Shown here piece by piece: positions 35,417-45,530 of a stretch of DNA of 64,000 nt. The DNA comes from Lampris incognitus. Taxonomy: Eukaryota; Chordata; Actinopteri; Lampriformes; Lampridae. Position 1 is the first letter of the stretch; each line of letters opens with the position of its first letter. The stretch lies in the NCBI RefSeq assembly GCF_029633865.1, contig NC_079223.1, forward strand, positions 33,995,423 through 34,059,422, read 5' to 3'. A program made the position numbers and the translations under genes. A model generated the notes under the pieces. The model was not told the origin of the DNA. It saw only the letters and a list, made by a program, of their open reading frames with translations, and made no database searches.

Positions 35417-38123
35417 AGGGATCTTTCTCTAGTGCGCGCAGAACAAGGGAAGCATCCCAAGTTTCAGCTCTCGTAAGCTCCTTAGCTGAGAGCTTCTTAG
35501 CACCCAACAGGTACTGCGTCATGAGCGGGTGCGTGAAAACCGTGCTACCCTCGATCTTCCCCCGGAAGAATGTGAGAGCCGATACACAGACTTTGACCGA
35601 GGAGAAAGACCATAGTCTATCACTCCTACAGACCTCCACAAAAGTCAGTATAGGGCCAATCCCTACTGACAAAGGGTCCATGTCGCGATCAGCGCAAAAT
35701 TGGTCAAATCGATTCCAGTACCCCTGGTACCTGGAATACGTGGAGTCTTTACGCGCCGCTAAGATGACACGAATCACTTGCGCACTAAGTCCCATAGCTA
35801 AGAGCCTGGCTTTGTAAGCATCCACGCCGCTAATCGGGAGCCTCCTATCCAGGGGCCCTCCCGTAGCAGCCCTCCTGCTTGCGTGAGCGCGTCCGCCCAC
35901 TCCGGGACGTCGAACCGCTCGCCTACTATCCAGGGCACTATTCGCGGAAACCACGGGGTGCTCGGTTCGTACGGGGCCACGAGAACTAACCGACCCCCTG
36001 TGCGCTCGAACCTGACCACCAGGTCTAGGAGGCACCTGCGCGGGGGGAATGCGTAAAGCATCTCCTCGGGCCATGGATCTAGTCCAAGCGCGTTGACCCC
36101 CAACGGCGCTAGGTCGGACGGGAGCATCGAGTACCAACGAGGGCACTTGTAATTGAGTTTCGATGCGAACAGATCCACTTGAGCTACCCCGAACCTCTCC
36201 CAGATCATAGCCACTATGGCTGGGTTGAGGCTCCAATTGTCCGCATGCGGGCCGCCTCTCGAGAGGATGTCCGCTGCTTCGTTGTCCTTCCCAGGAACAT
36301 GATGCGCCCTGATTGATAGCGCGTTGCTGTTGACCCAAATCCAAATTTGCATGGCCAACTCTCTGCAACGCTTGGACTTCATACCGCCTTGTCGGTTGAT
36401 GTAGGCCTTGGCCGTCATGCTGTCTGTCATTATCAGTATGTGACGGCCTACGAGATCCTGAGCGAAATGCTGGATAGCCAGCCAAATCGTCTCCGTCTCG
36501 CGCGCGTTGATGTGGACCTTCTCCCCAGACGGCCACACTCCTCGCGCTGTTTTGTAGCCAAGGATGGCCCCCCAACCCGAGAGGGACGCATCCGTATAAA
36601 TCGTTACCTCGGGTCCCCTGGGGCCCATAGGGACCCCAGAAATGTCCACGCAGGCTCTGTTCCAGTGGTCTAGGTCCTGCGCTACCACGCGCGGGACCAG
36701 GATAAGATGGTTGTTGTACCGGCGTTCGTTGCCGTATTTCGAGAAGTGAACTGCGAACCACAATTGCAGTCTCCTCATGAACAACAGACCTAAAGGAACA
36801 ACTTGGTGAGCCGATGCCAGAAGGCCCAGCAGCCTCCTGATCATCCGATAAGTGACATATGTCCCCGGGACGAAATGTGCTAACGTGGTCCTGGTGGAAT
36901 GCCATCTCTCTTGCGTAAGGGTTGCGCGCATGGATACCGTATCCAAACTCAGACCCAGATACGTTGCCTGGCACGAAGGCCATGGCGCGCTCTTCTTTAT
37001 GTTGATAGTGAAACCCATGTACTCCATAAATTCCATCAACTCCTGAGTATGGAGTATTGCTTATTCCGGAGACCGGGCCAACACCAACAGGTCGTCTAGG
37101 AACCATGCCAAGCGCATACCTTTGCGCATCAACACTCCGAGCGCTGCTTTCACACACCTTGTGAATGTCAGAGGAGAGAGGCGATATCCGAACGGGAGGC
37201 ATGTGTACTGGTAACACTGACCCCGGTAACAGAACCGAAGATACTTTCTGTGTCTTTCCGCAATCGGACAATGATAGAAAGCATCTTTTAGGTCGACCGA
37301 AGTTAGCCAATCGGACTGTGTCACCATTGACAGCAGAACCGGTGTGCGTAGCATTTCGAAACGGACCTTCTCTACATACTTGTTGAAGGGTTTCAAATCT
37401 AGGATTGGGCGCATGCCCCCATCCTTCTTCGGGACCAGAAAGTAACGGCTGTAAAACCCGTCTTCTCTTTCTAGGGGAGGAACCACCGTGATTGCCCCTT
37501 TCGAGAGTAACTCTGTGAGTTCGTTGTCTAGGATTTGTGCTTCGGCCACCGACCCCGGTTCCGTATGCACTATTCCCAAGTACGGGGTTACAATACCGTT
37601 CTCGAAAAGGATTTGGTGTCCGTGGGCTATCTGATCCAAAACAGAAGCCGACGGGACCAATTCCTTCCACCTGTGTAACATGCGTGACAGAGGTCTCGTT
37701 GCCTCCTGTACCTTGCTGTTCAGGTAACGCGCGTAAGTTGCGCGTAAAGGGTCTGGGGAAGCCCCGCCCGCCATGCCCTGCGTCCATGGGGGGGGGGCTT
37801 CGTCCTTGTAAAGGAGACCCAGATGGGGGAATTGGCGTTTTGAACCTTTCCAAATTACAATTTGACCCATCAGAGAGACTAAACATTGTCGCATCATAGT
37901 CCCCTCCCAGGGGCTCATTTACGCTCATGTCATTATTATCCAATATTTCCAGCAGGGATGTTATTACATTGTTATCATCATCTTTACCTAAAGATTCAGA
38001 CAGACAATCAGACTTGCGTTTTAAACCTTTTAATACGCAATCACCATCATCACCAACATAAAAACTTTTATTCACATTCACAACCTTTGGAATAGAACAA
38101 GTAGACTGTGCATCAGAAACCAA
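35286..38123 (-). CDS. Long DIRS frame carrying the recombinase N-terminal part
   Basis: About 945 residues open. Its C-terminal third contains SRYQGYWNRFDQFCADRDMD, FVEVCRSDRLWSFSSV and TTAARGCELTAL, the SAM-like and first catalytic part of a DIRS tyrosine recombinase. The rest overlaps the RT/RNase H frames in another phase. Long overlaps between these frames are known in DIRS elements. Confidence 0.75.
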   Translation of the reverse strand: MVSDAQSTCSIPKVVNVNKSFYVGDDGDCVLKGLKRKSDCLSESLGKDDDNNVITSLLEILDNNDMSVNEPLGGDYDATMFSLSDGSNCNLERFKTPIPPSGSPLQGRSPPPMDAGHGGRGFPRPFTRNLRALPEQQGTGGNETSVTHVTQVEGIGPVGFCFGSDSPRTPNPFRERYCNPVLGNSAYGTGVGGRSTNPRQRTHRVTLERGNHGGSSPRKRRRVLQPLLSGPEEGWGHAPNPRFETLQQVCREGPFRNATHTGSAVNGDTVRLANFGRPKRCFLSLSDCGKTQKVSSVLLPGSVLPVHMPPVRISPLSSDIHKVCESSARSVDAQRYALGMVPRRPVGVGPVSGISNTPYSGVDGIYGVHGFHYQHKEERAMAFVPGNVSGSEFGYGIHARNPYAREMAFHQDHVSTFRPGDICHLSDDQEAAGPSGIGSPSCSFRSVVHEETAIVVRSSLLEIRQRTPVQQPSYPGPARGSAGPRPLEQSLRGHFWGPYGPQGTRGNDLYGCVPLGLGGHPWLQNSARSVAVWGEGPHQRARDGDDLAGYPAFRSGSRRPSHTDNDRQHDGQGLHQPTRRYEVQALQRVGHANLDLGQQQRAINQGASCSWEGQRSSGHPLERRPACGQLEPQPSHSGYDLGEVRGSSSGSVRIETQLQVPSLVLDAPVRPSAVGGQRAWTRSMARGDALRIPPAQVPPRPGGQVRAHRGSVSSRGPVRTEHPVVSANSALDSRRAVRRPGVGGRAHASRRAATGGPLDRRLPISGVDAYKARLLAMGLSAQVIRVILAARKDSTYSRYQGYWNRFDQFCADRDMDPLSVGIGPILTFVEVCRSDRLWSFSSVKVCVSALTFFRGKIEGSTVFTHPLMTQYLLGAKKLSAKELTRAETWDASLVLRALEKDPFEPMSTADMRYVSAKLAVLLALTTAARGCELTALTIKGDGVFW
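35798..37039 (-). CDS. RNase H and DAM-like frame of the DIRS element
   Basis: About 413 residues. RT thumb-like start (MGFTINIKKS, TYLGLSLDTV), RNase H with VTIYTDASLSGWGA, HINARETETIWLAI and LIMTDSMTAKAYIN, then HVPGKDNEAADILSR. The downstream VDLFASKLN..CPRWYS..P block is typical of DIRS pol ends. Confidence 0.85.
   Translation of the reverse strand: MMEFMEYMGFTINIKKSAPWPSCQATYLGLSLDTVSMRATLTQERWHSTRTTLAHFVPGTYVTYRMIRRLLGLLASAHQVVPLGLLFMRRLQLWFAVHFSKYGNERRYNNHLILVPRVVAQDLDHWNRACVDISGVPMGPRGPEVTIYTDASLSGWGAILGYKTARGVWPSGEKVHINARETETIWLAIQHFAQDLVGRHILIMTDSMTAKAYINRQGGMKSKRCRELAMQIWIWVNSNALSIRAHHVPGKDNEAADILSRGGPHADNWSLNPAIVAMIWERFGVAQVDLFASKLNYKCPRWYSMLPSDLAPLGVNALGLDPWPEEMLYAFPPRRCLLDLVVRFERTGGRLVLVAPYEPSTPWFPRIVPWIVGERFDVPEWADALTQAGGLLREGPWIGGSRLAAWMLTKPGS
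37061..37918 (-). CDS. Reverse transcriptase frame of the DIRS element
   Basis: About 285 residues with RT motifs in order: FLVPKKDGGMRPILDLKPFN, TSVDLKDAFYHCPI, LRFCYRGQCYQYTCLPFG and the catalytic WFLDDLLVLA (LDD). The class is DIRS/YR rather than LTR by its partners. Confidence 0.88.
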   Translation of the reverse strand: MSPWEGTMMRQCLVSLMGQIVIWKGSKRQFPHLGLLYKDEAPPPWTQGMAGGASPDPLRATYARYLNSKVQEATRPLSRMLHRWKELVPSASVLDQIAHGHQILFENGIVTPYLGIVHTEPGSVAEAQILDNELTELLSKGAITVVPPLEREDGFYSRYFLVPKKDGGMRPILDLKPFNKYVEKVRFEMLRTPVLLSMVTQSDWLTSVDLKDAFYHCPIAERHRKYLRFCYRGQCYQYTCLPFGYRLSPLTFTRCVKAALGVLMRKGMRLAWFLDDLLVLARSPE

Positions 38124-38369
38124 AATAAAAGGCGCAGTGTTTAGCCCTGCGCACGCTGTGTCCCCTGAACAAGCGTCTATATCGCCGGAGACGGCTCTGG
38201 AATCAGTCTGTTGGTGTGGGTCGTAACATCCTGCCGAAACACGTCACTTGGCAGCTCCCTTCTTGGAAGTGTCTGTGCTGTCCGGCTTGGCCGCTGGTTC
38301 TGTGGAAGACTGGGAGTTTGGACGTGAGCCCTGTCCACGCCCGCGCCCCGCTTTACCACCTCTTTTTGG

Positions 38370-38858
38370 TTAAGTCTCTCTCCATTTCTGCTTGCGCGCA
38401 GGCTTGTCCCCCTGCCCTTTGCCCACCGCGGGCTTAGGGGTAGGCGGGTTCTTCATCATCGGGAGAAGCTCCTTGTGCAAGGTTTCGCGCTCGGCCTGGG
38501 CGGCCTTGTATTTGCTGATAATGTCCGGGGTCGTTCCAAACAGGCCCTGGTTCCCTGCGCAGGAGTGGGCCATCCACTCCTTGCAGAATTCCTCTTTTAC
38601 CCCGGCTGTCTCTAGCCAGAGACGTCTGCGCGAAAGGGTGGAGGCAGCTGCGCTAGAACCGCACTCTAGAGCGATGGAATACAGCAGCGATCCCAGGGAG
38701 TCAGCTATGCGTTCCATTTCCAAGATGTACTCACAACCTGCTTCGCTGGCCACTACGTCACCGAACTCGGCCCCGTCGATACCTGCTGTAGCGATGGCGG
38801 CTTTGCTTTGCTCGACGTTTGATAGGCTGCAGAGCTTGCGCATGTACGCCGTTATCAT
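38370..38858 (-). CDS. DIRS gag, downstream part
   Basis: About 162 residues, ending in a Lys/Arg-rich tail (GKGQGDKPARKQKWRET). No zinc knuckle is seen. It lies on the other side of an inserted transposon from the 39600-40517 part. Confidence 0.65.
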   Translation of the reverse strand: MITAYMRKLCSLSNVEQSKAAIATAGIDGAEFGDVVASEAGCEYILEMERIADSLGSLLYSIALECGSSAAASTLSRRRLWLETAGVKEEFCKEWMAHSCAGNQGLFGTTPDIISKYKAAQAERETLHKELLPMMKNPPTPKPAVGKGQGDKPARKQKWRET

Positions 38859-38869
38859 CCCAGCCGTTG

Positions 38870-39622
38870 GCGATATTATGAACCCTACATAGCCCTCGCC
38901 AAAATCCCGTACCCTGTCCCAAATCTCGCGAACGGACGCCGGATTTCCGCTGCGTTGCTAAGGAAACAATCAACTATCAACTCGGTGCGAAGCAAAGCTA
39001 ACGTTAGCTGTGCTCTCCTCTGTTCATGATCCTCATTGCTCATTGAAACTTGAGTAGTTTCGATGTCTGATACTTCATTACTTTTACCCAAGTAGCCTAT
39101 AGCTTTTCAGCAGGCCTTCTTTATACAACACTGTGCACTATACACTATAGGCCTAGGCTAATAGTAGAAAATGTAAACTTTCTGGTAAATGAAGTGAAAG
39201 ACATGACTAGGATGTTTGTCTTATGATTTAAGTGTTTGCCCTGAAAACGAAATTAAGCAGGAAGTCTAGATTATTTTTGGTTTTGATTAAAAATAATCAA
39301 AATATTAAGTTACATAACTTATGAATCGTCTAAAAAGTGAACCATGGGGTTGAAATTATGATTGTGAGGGAAAGAATAGCCTTAAGTTGACTAACCTAAC
39401 AATTTTAGGTTACAAGGTCTGCCTCTGCTCCTTGGATACGTTATTGGTATTATATTAATGTTGATTGTGGATAACTTAGACAGGTTAAATTGTGGGTGTA
39501 CAGCGTTTCCTTGATGAGCGCTAACCCCATAACAACATATTTTCGCGTTGCTACGGTGGCGCACACGTGACAAAGCCAGAAACGGGATTTTGGCGAGGCC
39601 TATGTAGGGTTCATAATATCGC
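38870..39622. mobile_element. 753-bp TIR transposon inside DIRS gag, 9-bp TSD
   Basis: The ends are inverted copies GCGATATTATGAACCCTACA for about 40 bp, with one mismatch (to gccaaaatcccg). It is flanked by identical cagccgttg copies at 38861-38869 and 39623-39631 (8 or 9 bp depending on the cut). No transposase is encoded. A 9-bp duplication suggests a Mutator-like or Merlin-like origin, but the family is not certain. Confidence 0.9.
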
Positions 39623-39631
39623 CAGCCGTTG

Positions 39632-40517
39632 AGACGAGTCCAGCTGCGCGTGTACTGGCGTGCCATGCATCACACGCGTAACGATCCACCTGTTGGCCCC
39701 ACTGCGAAGGGTGTTTGGGAGTATCGCGAGACCCCACCTTGGTGTTAGGGTTGAACGATAAAACGTCCCTCTCTGGTTGCGGAATTTTCCAGTCTTTGTA
39801 GTTAAGGTTCCTAACCTCGACTGCTAAGACGTCAACCCCCTTCTGACTGAACTTTGAGGGCGATTCAAATAGCGGATCCGCCTCCGTCCGCTTAAACGCT
39901 CGTTCGATGTGAGGATAAGGTGGTAGAGTGGAGTCCCTGGCCCTCTCTGCCATTCGTGGAAAATCGGCTACCACCGGATCTTGAGGATTGCCCGGCTCGG
40001 TAACGATGTCGGCAGACTTGACCGCTCGCGCGAACAGATCGCGGAAACTGGCGAGGAATGTTTCGGACCCACGTTGCATGGCGTCGCCATCTTTGTTTGG
40101 TTGAGACGAACTTGGCTGGTCGTCTTCCACGCCCTGATCGTCTACTTCCTCAGGCAGTGAATCCTCGAGTTCCGCACCCGCCGAATAACATGCCACGGAT
40201 TCACCAGGGAGAGATAGGATCTCATTGGTCCAGTCCTCTCTAACTACCCCGGATGGTGGGATAGCCTCTGGCTGCGGAGGGATGCTAATGCTAGCCGCCG
40301 TCCCGTGACTGTAGCTAGGAAGCATCGGAGGGATGTTGCTAGCCTCCGCCCCATGGCTATAGCTAGGTAGCACCATGCTAGCCGCCTCGTTAGCAGGTGC
40401 GAAAGGATCTGCAAGTCCCCATCTTTGACGGTACAGGGCAGCCCACCTTTGGCGCCCCGATCCTCTGATGGTTTTACAGAAATTGCAGTCGATCTCATTA
40501 CGGTCTACATCCCTCAA
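39632..40517 (-). CDS. DIRS gag, upstream part
   Basis: The open frame extends from 40517 to the transposon border. It starts MRDVDRNEIDCNFCKTI and contains Ser/Pro-rich and acidic stretches (GAELEDSLPEEVDDQGVEDD). Identity as gag rests on position before RT and on similarity of style only. Confidence 0.6.
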
Positions 40518-40981
40518 GTAGCCCGTGTAGTGAACATGCGGGATATGGGAGACACAGTCCGGATGGGGGTCCCATTGGAGCGTCGCGGTTTAACACACCC
40601 GCACCAAGCGTAGAATCCGGCCACATCGACCGGATTAACGAACATCTTGGCGATAAAAGGTAAGCTAACTATAAATTAGTATCTAATATACCAGTATATC
40701 ACTAGATTACTTGCGTATTTGCAGTTTTACTCTTAATCCCAGCGAGAGAGAAACAGCCATCGACCGATCTCATTTAGTTGGAGATGGAAAGAGGAATAGC
40801 GCTTCCGGTGGGCGTGCCAATACGGGGTCGGTGGGAGGACATATGACCACAGGGGGTCATATTGTCCGGGATTGGCACGGGGAATGCACCTCCATCGTTT
40901 TTCTTTTTTCCAGCGAGCTATTGTGGATGATTTCACAAATCAATAACCCTCTCAGCCATTTTGGAGTACGTGAAATGTAAC

Positions 40982-41509
40982 AAGCCATTCAATTTCACAC
41001 AGGTCCAGCATCTTGAAGACTATGCTCCAGAACCAGATTATTAACCAGCAACATTTTCATAGTAATCAGACATTAGTGAAACCAGTTTTACAATGCTTTC
41101 CCTATAGGTTCTGTGAGATAGGCCTATCTCTGGACATCAGTTTTAATCACTTTTAATTTGAACCAAATGACTATAGCTGATTGTGCGACATCCATCACGC
41201 TGGCTCACCATGGGATAAACAAAATTATGGTGTGCAGTTGCTGAAGGGGTGTTAATAGTTAGAGTGCTATAGTTGATGTATGTTGCACATAAAACTGGTC
41301 TAAAAATGGATGTCATTGCCTTCGTTATCTTATTTGCAAACCCCCCCCCCCCCAAGATCATGACCTGGAAAACAGCTTCTGTGCCACTGCTACCGAAGGC
41401 ATGAGCACATTTCCCATATTCCCTTACCATCTTTTATACAATTCAGCAACTTAATAGCATTACAAGCAAGACTGCATGCAATGTAAGAGGAGAAAAAAAG
41501 AAAGAGATG

Positions 41510-41594
<85 letters not shown>

Positions 41595-41764
41595 TGTGTG
41601 TGTGCATGTGTGCATGCACGCACATAGAGAGGGAATATGGAGAGTGAGTGCCTAGTACATAAATGTATGAATGTAAACTGACAATTTAGGGGTGACCCCG
41701 GAGGGCATGATGATCCTTGCTTGACTAAGGGATGAATGTGTAAAGCAATTTGAATTTAACTATT
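40982..41764. other. No gene seen; poly-C and GA arrays
   Basis: Contains a 14-base C run (41341-41354) and a long (GA)n-(GT)n array (41514-41603), otherwise unique-looking. Confidence 0.4.
41514..41603. repeat. (GA)n(GT)n microsatellite
   Basis: About 39 GA units followed by a few GT units. Confidence 0.95.
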
Positions 41765-42511
41765 GTAGAGGTGTCCACAAAATATTTGACCATTACCAAC
41801 TTTGGCCTCAACCAACCAACTTGAAGACCTTGCAATCCTTCTTAGGACTGTGCAGCTACTATTGCTGTTTTATAGCCGATTATGCAGCGATTGTCCGACC
41901 ACTGACAGAGCTCACACAGAGCTATGCTCCAACTCAGAAGAGCAGGAAACATGCCCCAGATCTGAGTAAAGTCTACCTGAAAGAGTCCGAGCCCTTCGGG
42001 GAGGGATGGGATCAGTCCTGCACAAATGCGTTTCACCAGATCATCCACTGTCTTGACACATGCACCTGTGCTGGCATTTGCAAATCCTCAGAAGCCTTAT
42101 ATCCTGCATGTAGACGCCGGCTTAAAAGCAGTACTCTACCAAGAGTATCAGGAGGGTTTGCGACCAGTCGCCTTTGCGAGCAGAAAGCTGAGTGCATCAG
42201 GGAAAAATTACCCGATCCCCCAGCTGGAGTTTTTAAGCCCTACACCTGTAGCAACCAATAATGTAATACCTGCCGATAACGTAATACCTGCCTATAACGT
42301 AATAATTTTGGCCATTTTAAATGTAATAAAGCCAATAACGTAATAACTTGCCAATAATGTAATAAAGTTTTTAGCCAATAACGTAATAACATTTTGCCAA
42401 TAATTTAAAATAATGTAATAAGTTATTACGTTATTGCCTGGTTATTACGTTATTGGCCTAGCATTAAAAAATCCTTTGAAAATGTAATAACTGCAGCCGA
42501 TAATGTAATAA

Positions 42512-43484
42512 TATATGTATCATTTTTTTATTTCTATTTTCTGGATAGAAAGTGACATACACACACACACCCTCACAGCACCCCTATACGGGATGGCTTA
42601 GAGGAGCAATTATGAGTTGATTGTTGAGGGACCATGTAGAAATGTCGCACGCACACAGGGAAATATTTTCTTTTGCAGCACCCGCATTTGACCACTAGAT
42701 GGCAATGGAGTAGCTAATTCGTGTCATGCTAGCGAAGTCATGTGACTGACAAGCCTGATTAGACTTTCCTTAGTTGTCTGCAGACTTCCATACGTCAAAC
42801 AAGTTGAAAGGTAAATAATTCTGTGATTTACTACAGTTAACACCCTTAGTTTAACCATAAGAAAATTGCTAGCATGATACATACACAGTTGTATAGGTAT
42901 AGATTTATATCTCAGTAGATATTGCAGTTGCATTCTTTTGTATAAATACAAGTTTTTGTGTATTGTTGCACGGAAATATCTGTTATATAAGACAGATATA
43001 TAATTATATTACTATATATAATTATATCATTAATAATTATAATTATTAATTATGTTATATATAATTATATTATATTATTATATTATTATATAAATATCTG
43101 CTATAATAAGACAGCTGAATGAGCTGAGGTTTATATCAATGTAGGTTATGATTTTTTTCAGTATTATTCGAGGTGGCAGTGTAGGATAAGGAATTAAATG
43201 GTGTTAGCTAAACCTGATATAAAAATGAAACGTAGGTCCCAAATGACAAAATAAAAGCTTAGTGAACAATGTATACTAACCTACTGAGTTCATCAGCATG
43301 CTTTACTATGAAATATCAACTTTAACAGTACATTGGGCCTGTGTATTGTATACTTTATTTAAAATTCTCTTTTGTGGGTTTCCAGGTCATATTATCCTCT
43401 GTTTAGAGTTGAAAAGGGAATAACTTTGTCTTCAATACCATTGCAGGTATTTTACAAACAATCTTTATCCTCTCCTGCATCATT
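42512..43484. other. 5' non-coding part of the Ginger-like element
   Basis: AT-rich sequence, including a (TA)n-like patch at 42995-43095. No coding motif is seen. 'tttccag' near 43380 and 'cattgcag' near 43440 could be splice acceptors before the first frame. Confidence 0.4.
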
Positions 43485-44691
43485 TTGGAATGCAGAAGAC
43501 ATGGACACAGACAAATGTCTGATGAGACCTACAATGTCATACTAAAGGCACTGAAGGGGGAATTTAATGTTCCTGTAGCAGAGAGATCCAGGACCCAGTG
43601 CTCTTCACTTATTCAACTGTGGCAAAATAGGCAGCATTACGCCCTCAGTGAGGATGGTCAGTCAATTACATTCGATGGAAAATTGGTACCCAGAAAGTCA
43701 ACTATCTCTGCAGTTGTAAATAAGGCTCTTGATGAAACAAAAGGCTCTGGTGTAAGAAAATTAAACATATACCTTAGGGAACAGTACTTGGGAATCAGCC
43801 GAGCAAGTTTGAAAGACACCTTGGATAGATCAAGATGTTACCAGCTCCACAATACAGATCAACATGTTACCAGCGCCACAAGGCAACATTCCAGAACAAA
43901 CCCATACCAAAATCTATCACAGCCAAAGCAGTTCAAGATCAACACTAGGTAGACCTTGTTGACATGTGTAAATGGAGGGTCAAGTATGTCCAAGTCACAT
44001 ATTAGGTACATCCTGACTGTAATAGATTTGTTATGTGTATGGCTAAGACCACTGAAAGGTAAACACAGTGCGGAGATTGCTAGACACCTTGAAGACATTT
44101 ACAATGAGCATGGTCCACCAAAAGTCATACAACATGACCAAGGGAAGGAGTTCAAAGGTGCTGTAAAAAAAAAACTTATGGAGTCCTTACAAGTAAAAAA
44201 TAATTCATAGCTCTCGATACCATCCCCAGAGCCAGGGTAAAGTGGCGAGAAGCCACCATGTCCTAAGAAAAAAAATAATGTATGACTTAGTCCAATATCA
44301 AGAAGGAGGAGTGAACTGGGTTAAGCATTTGCCAATTTACGCAAAGATAATGAATGAAGACCCAAAGGAAGTTTTGAGTTGGATGTCTCCTTTTCGGCTT
44401 TATTATGGAAGACAAAGTCATGCATTATCCAATCGCTTAACTTCTTCCCGAGAAGATCTTGAAGAACACTGTCCACCAGGCAACAAAACACTGCCCACCC
44501 AAAAGCAGAGGCTTTGTTTGAGGATGAACGAAATAGGATCAGGAAAAGGGCACAAAAAGCAACACGACGTTGCATACGCCGACAGCCTCAATCTAGGAAT
44601 TTTAAAGTCTCTGTGTACTATAGGCTACATGATAATGTGTTGGTCAAGGTCAAGAGTGGCCATTACAGAGTCTCACAGAAACAATTTGTGA
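43485..44691 (+). pseudogene. Integrase-like transposase region of the Ginger-like element
   Basis: Successive frames. The first (43485-43952) begins MECRRHGHRQMSDETYNVIL and includes FDGKLVPRKSTISAVV; its second half resembles the zinc-binding upstream part of such integrases. Then come YILTVIDLLCVWLRPLKGKH, AEIARHLEDIYNEHGPPKVI, QHDQGKEFKGA, SHHVLRKKIMYDLVQ and LPIYAKIMNEDPKEVLSWMS, then PFRLYYGRQSHALSNRL, which is the integrase catalytic core as seen in KRBA2/Ginger proteins rather than in retroviruses. The region is interrupted in several places, so the copy is inactive. Confidence 0.8.
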
Positions 44692-44797
44692 TACCAGGTG
44701 TTGTTGTGGCAAGAAACCTTAAGTTGCACAAATACAAGGTTGAGTTTCAAATGCCAAATAGCCCGCTCCAACACAAAAGTGGTTCTCAGTTTCTGAT

Positions 44798-45530
44798 GTG
44801 ACCAGTGTGACAACACTAGAAGAAAGGCAGCGCTCAAAGTCTCAGCCCAAATCAGTTCAACAAATCGACCTGCGAATACCTTACTCACATCAGGACAGAT
44901 TGGAGGAGTTTGAATCATCAAACCTGAACATTCGCTTTGACCCGATCCCTGATGGCGACTGCCAATTTGCTGTTATTTCTGATCAATTGGCCACCATTGG
45001 AATTTAAGAAATAAAAGAAAGAAATAGTGGCCAACCTAACATTTAATCCATATGGAGTGGATGGGACACCCCTTTCGGGGGTATGTTGAGGAAACATGGG
45101 GGGAATATTTACAGAGGATGGCACAACATGGCACATATGGTGACCATCTTACTCTTCAGAGACCATCCCAGATCTTTAATGTTCAGTTCCTTATTGTATC
45201 GACTCTTGGTTTGGATGCCACCTCTGTAATATCACCATCTGGTGATTACTGTGAAACCTGCCTCTTTTGGTTCTTGGACATTTCGCTGAGGGGCAGGGGG
45301 AACATTATGTAAGTTTAGATGGACCTATTCCCGCTTACATTCAGGCCATTCAGCAGGCAGAGATGCATAGAGTGTCCCAACCTGCCCCTCTGTCTGACAC
45401 TGAACCTGGTGCTCTGTCTGATGCCAAACCTGTTTCTATGCCTGTTGTCAAACCTGCCCTGCCTGATGATGAACCTGGCTTTCTGTCTCAGAACCTGGGT
45501 TTCTATGTTGTATATTGGAGTTGAGTGCCA
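44798..45530 (+). pseudogene. OTU-type cysteine protease region of the Ginger-like element
   Basis: A plus-strand frame reads FDPIPDGDCQFAVISDQLAT near 44935-44995; the D-G-D-C carries the candidate catalytic Asp and Cys. Further on come YGDHLTLQRPSQIFNVQFLI and GHFAEGQGEHYVSLDG near 45270-45320, where the final H is the catalytic histidine of OTU deubiquitinases. The order and spacing (about 110 residues from Cys to His) fit the OTU fold. A short degenerate Pro-rich repeat (C-L-..-N-L-.-L-like coding of 'ctgatgccaaacctg') follows. The region is broken in this copy. Confidence 0.8.

Larger units (their letters stand above)
34307..40981 (-). mobile_element. DIRS-type tyrosine-recombinase retrotransposon, broken
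   Basis: Element of about 6.7 kb read on the minus strand, in the order gag, RT, RNase H, tyrosine recombinase. Inverted terminal repeats of about 200 bp lie at 34343-34554 and 40769-40960 (sharing for example ctcgctggaaaaaagaaaaa). Next to the left end, 34651-34692 repeats the outer sequence of the right end, as expected for the internal complementary region of DIRS elements. A 58-bp inverted repeat bounds 34309-34655 and contains ttcgcgaagcgaa. No target duplication is expected for this class. A transposon insertion interrupts gag, and there are a few further breaks at most. Confidence 0.9.
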
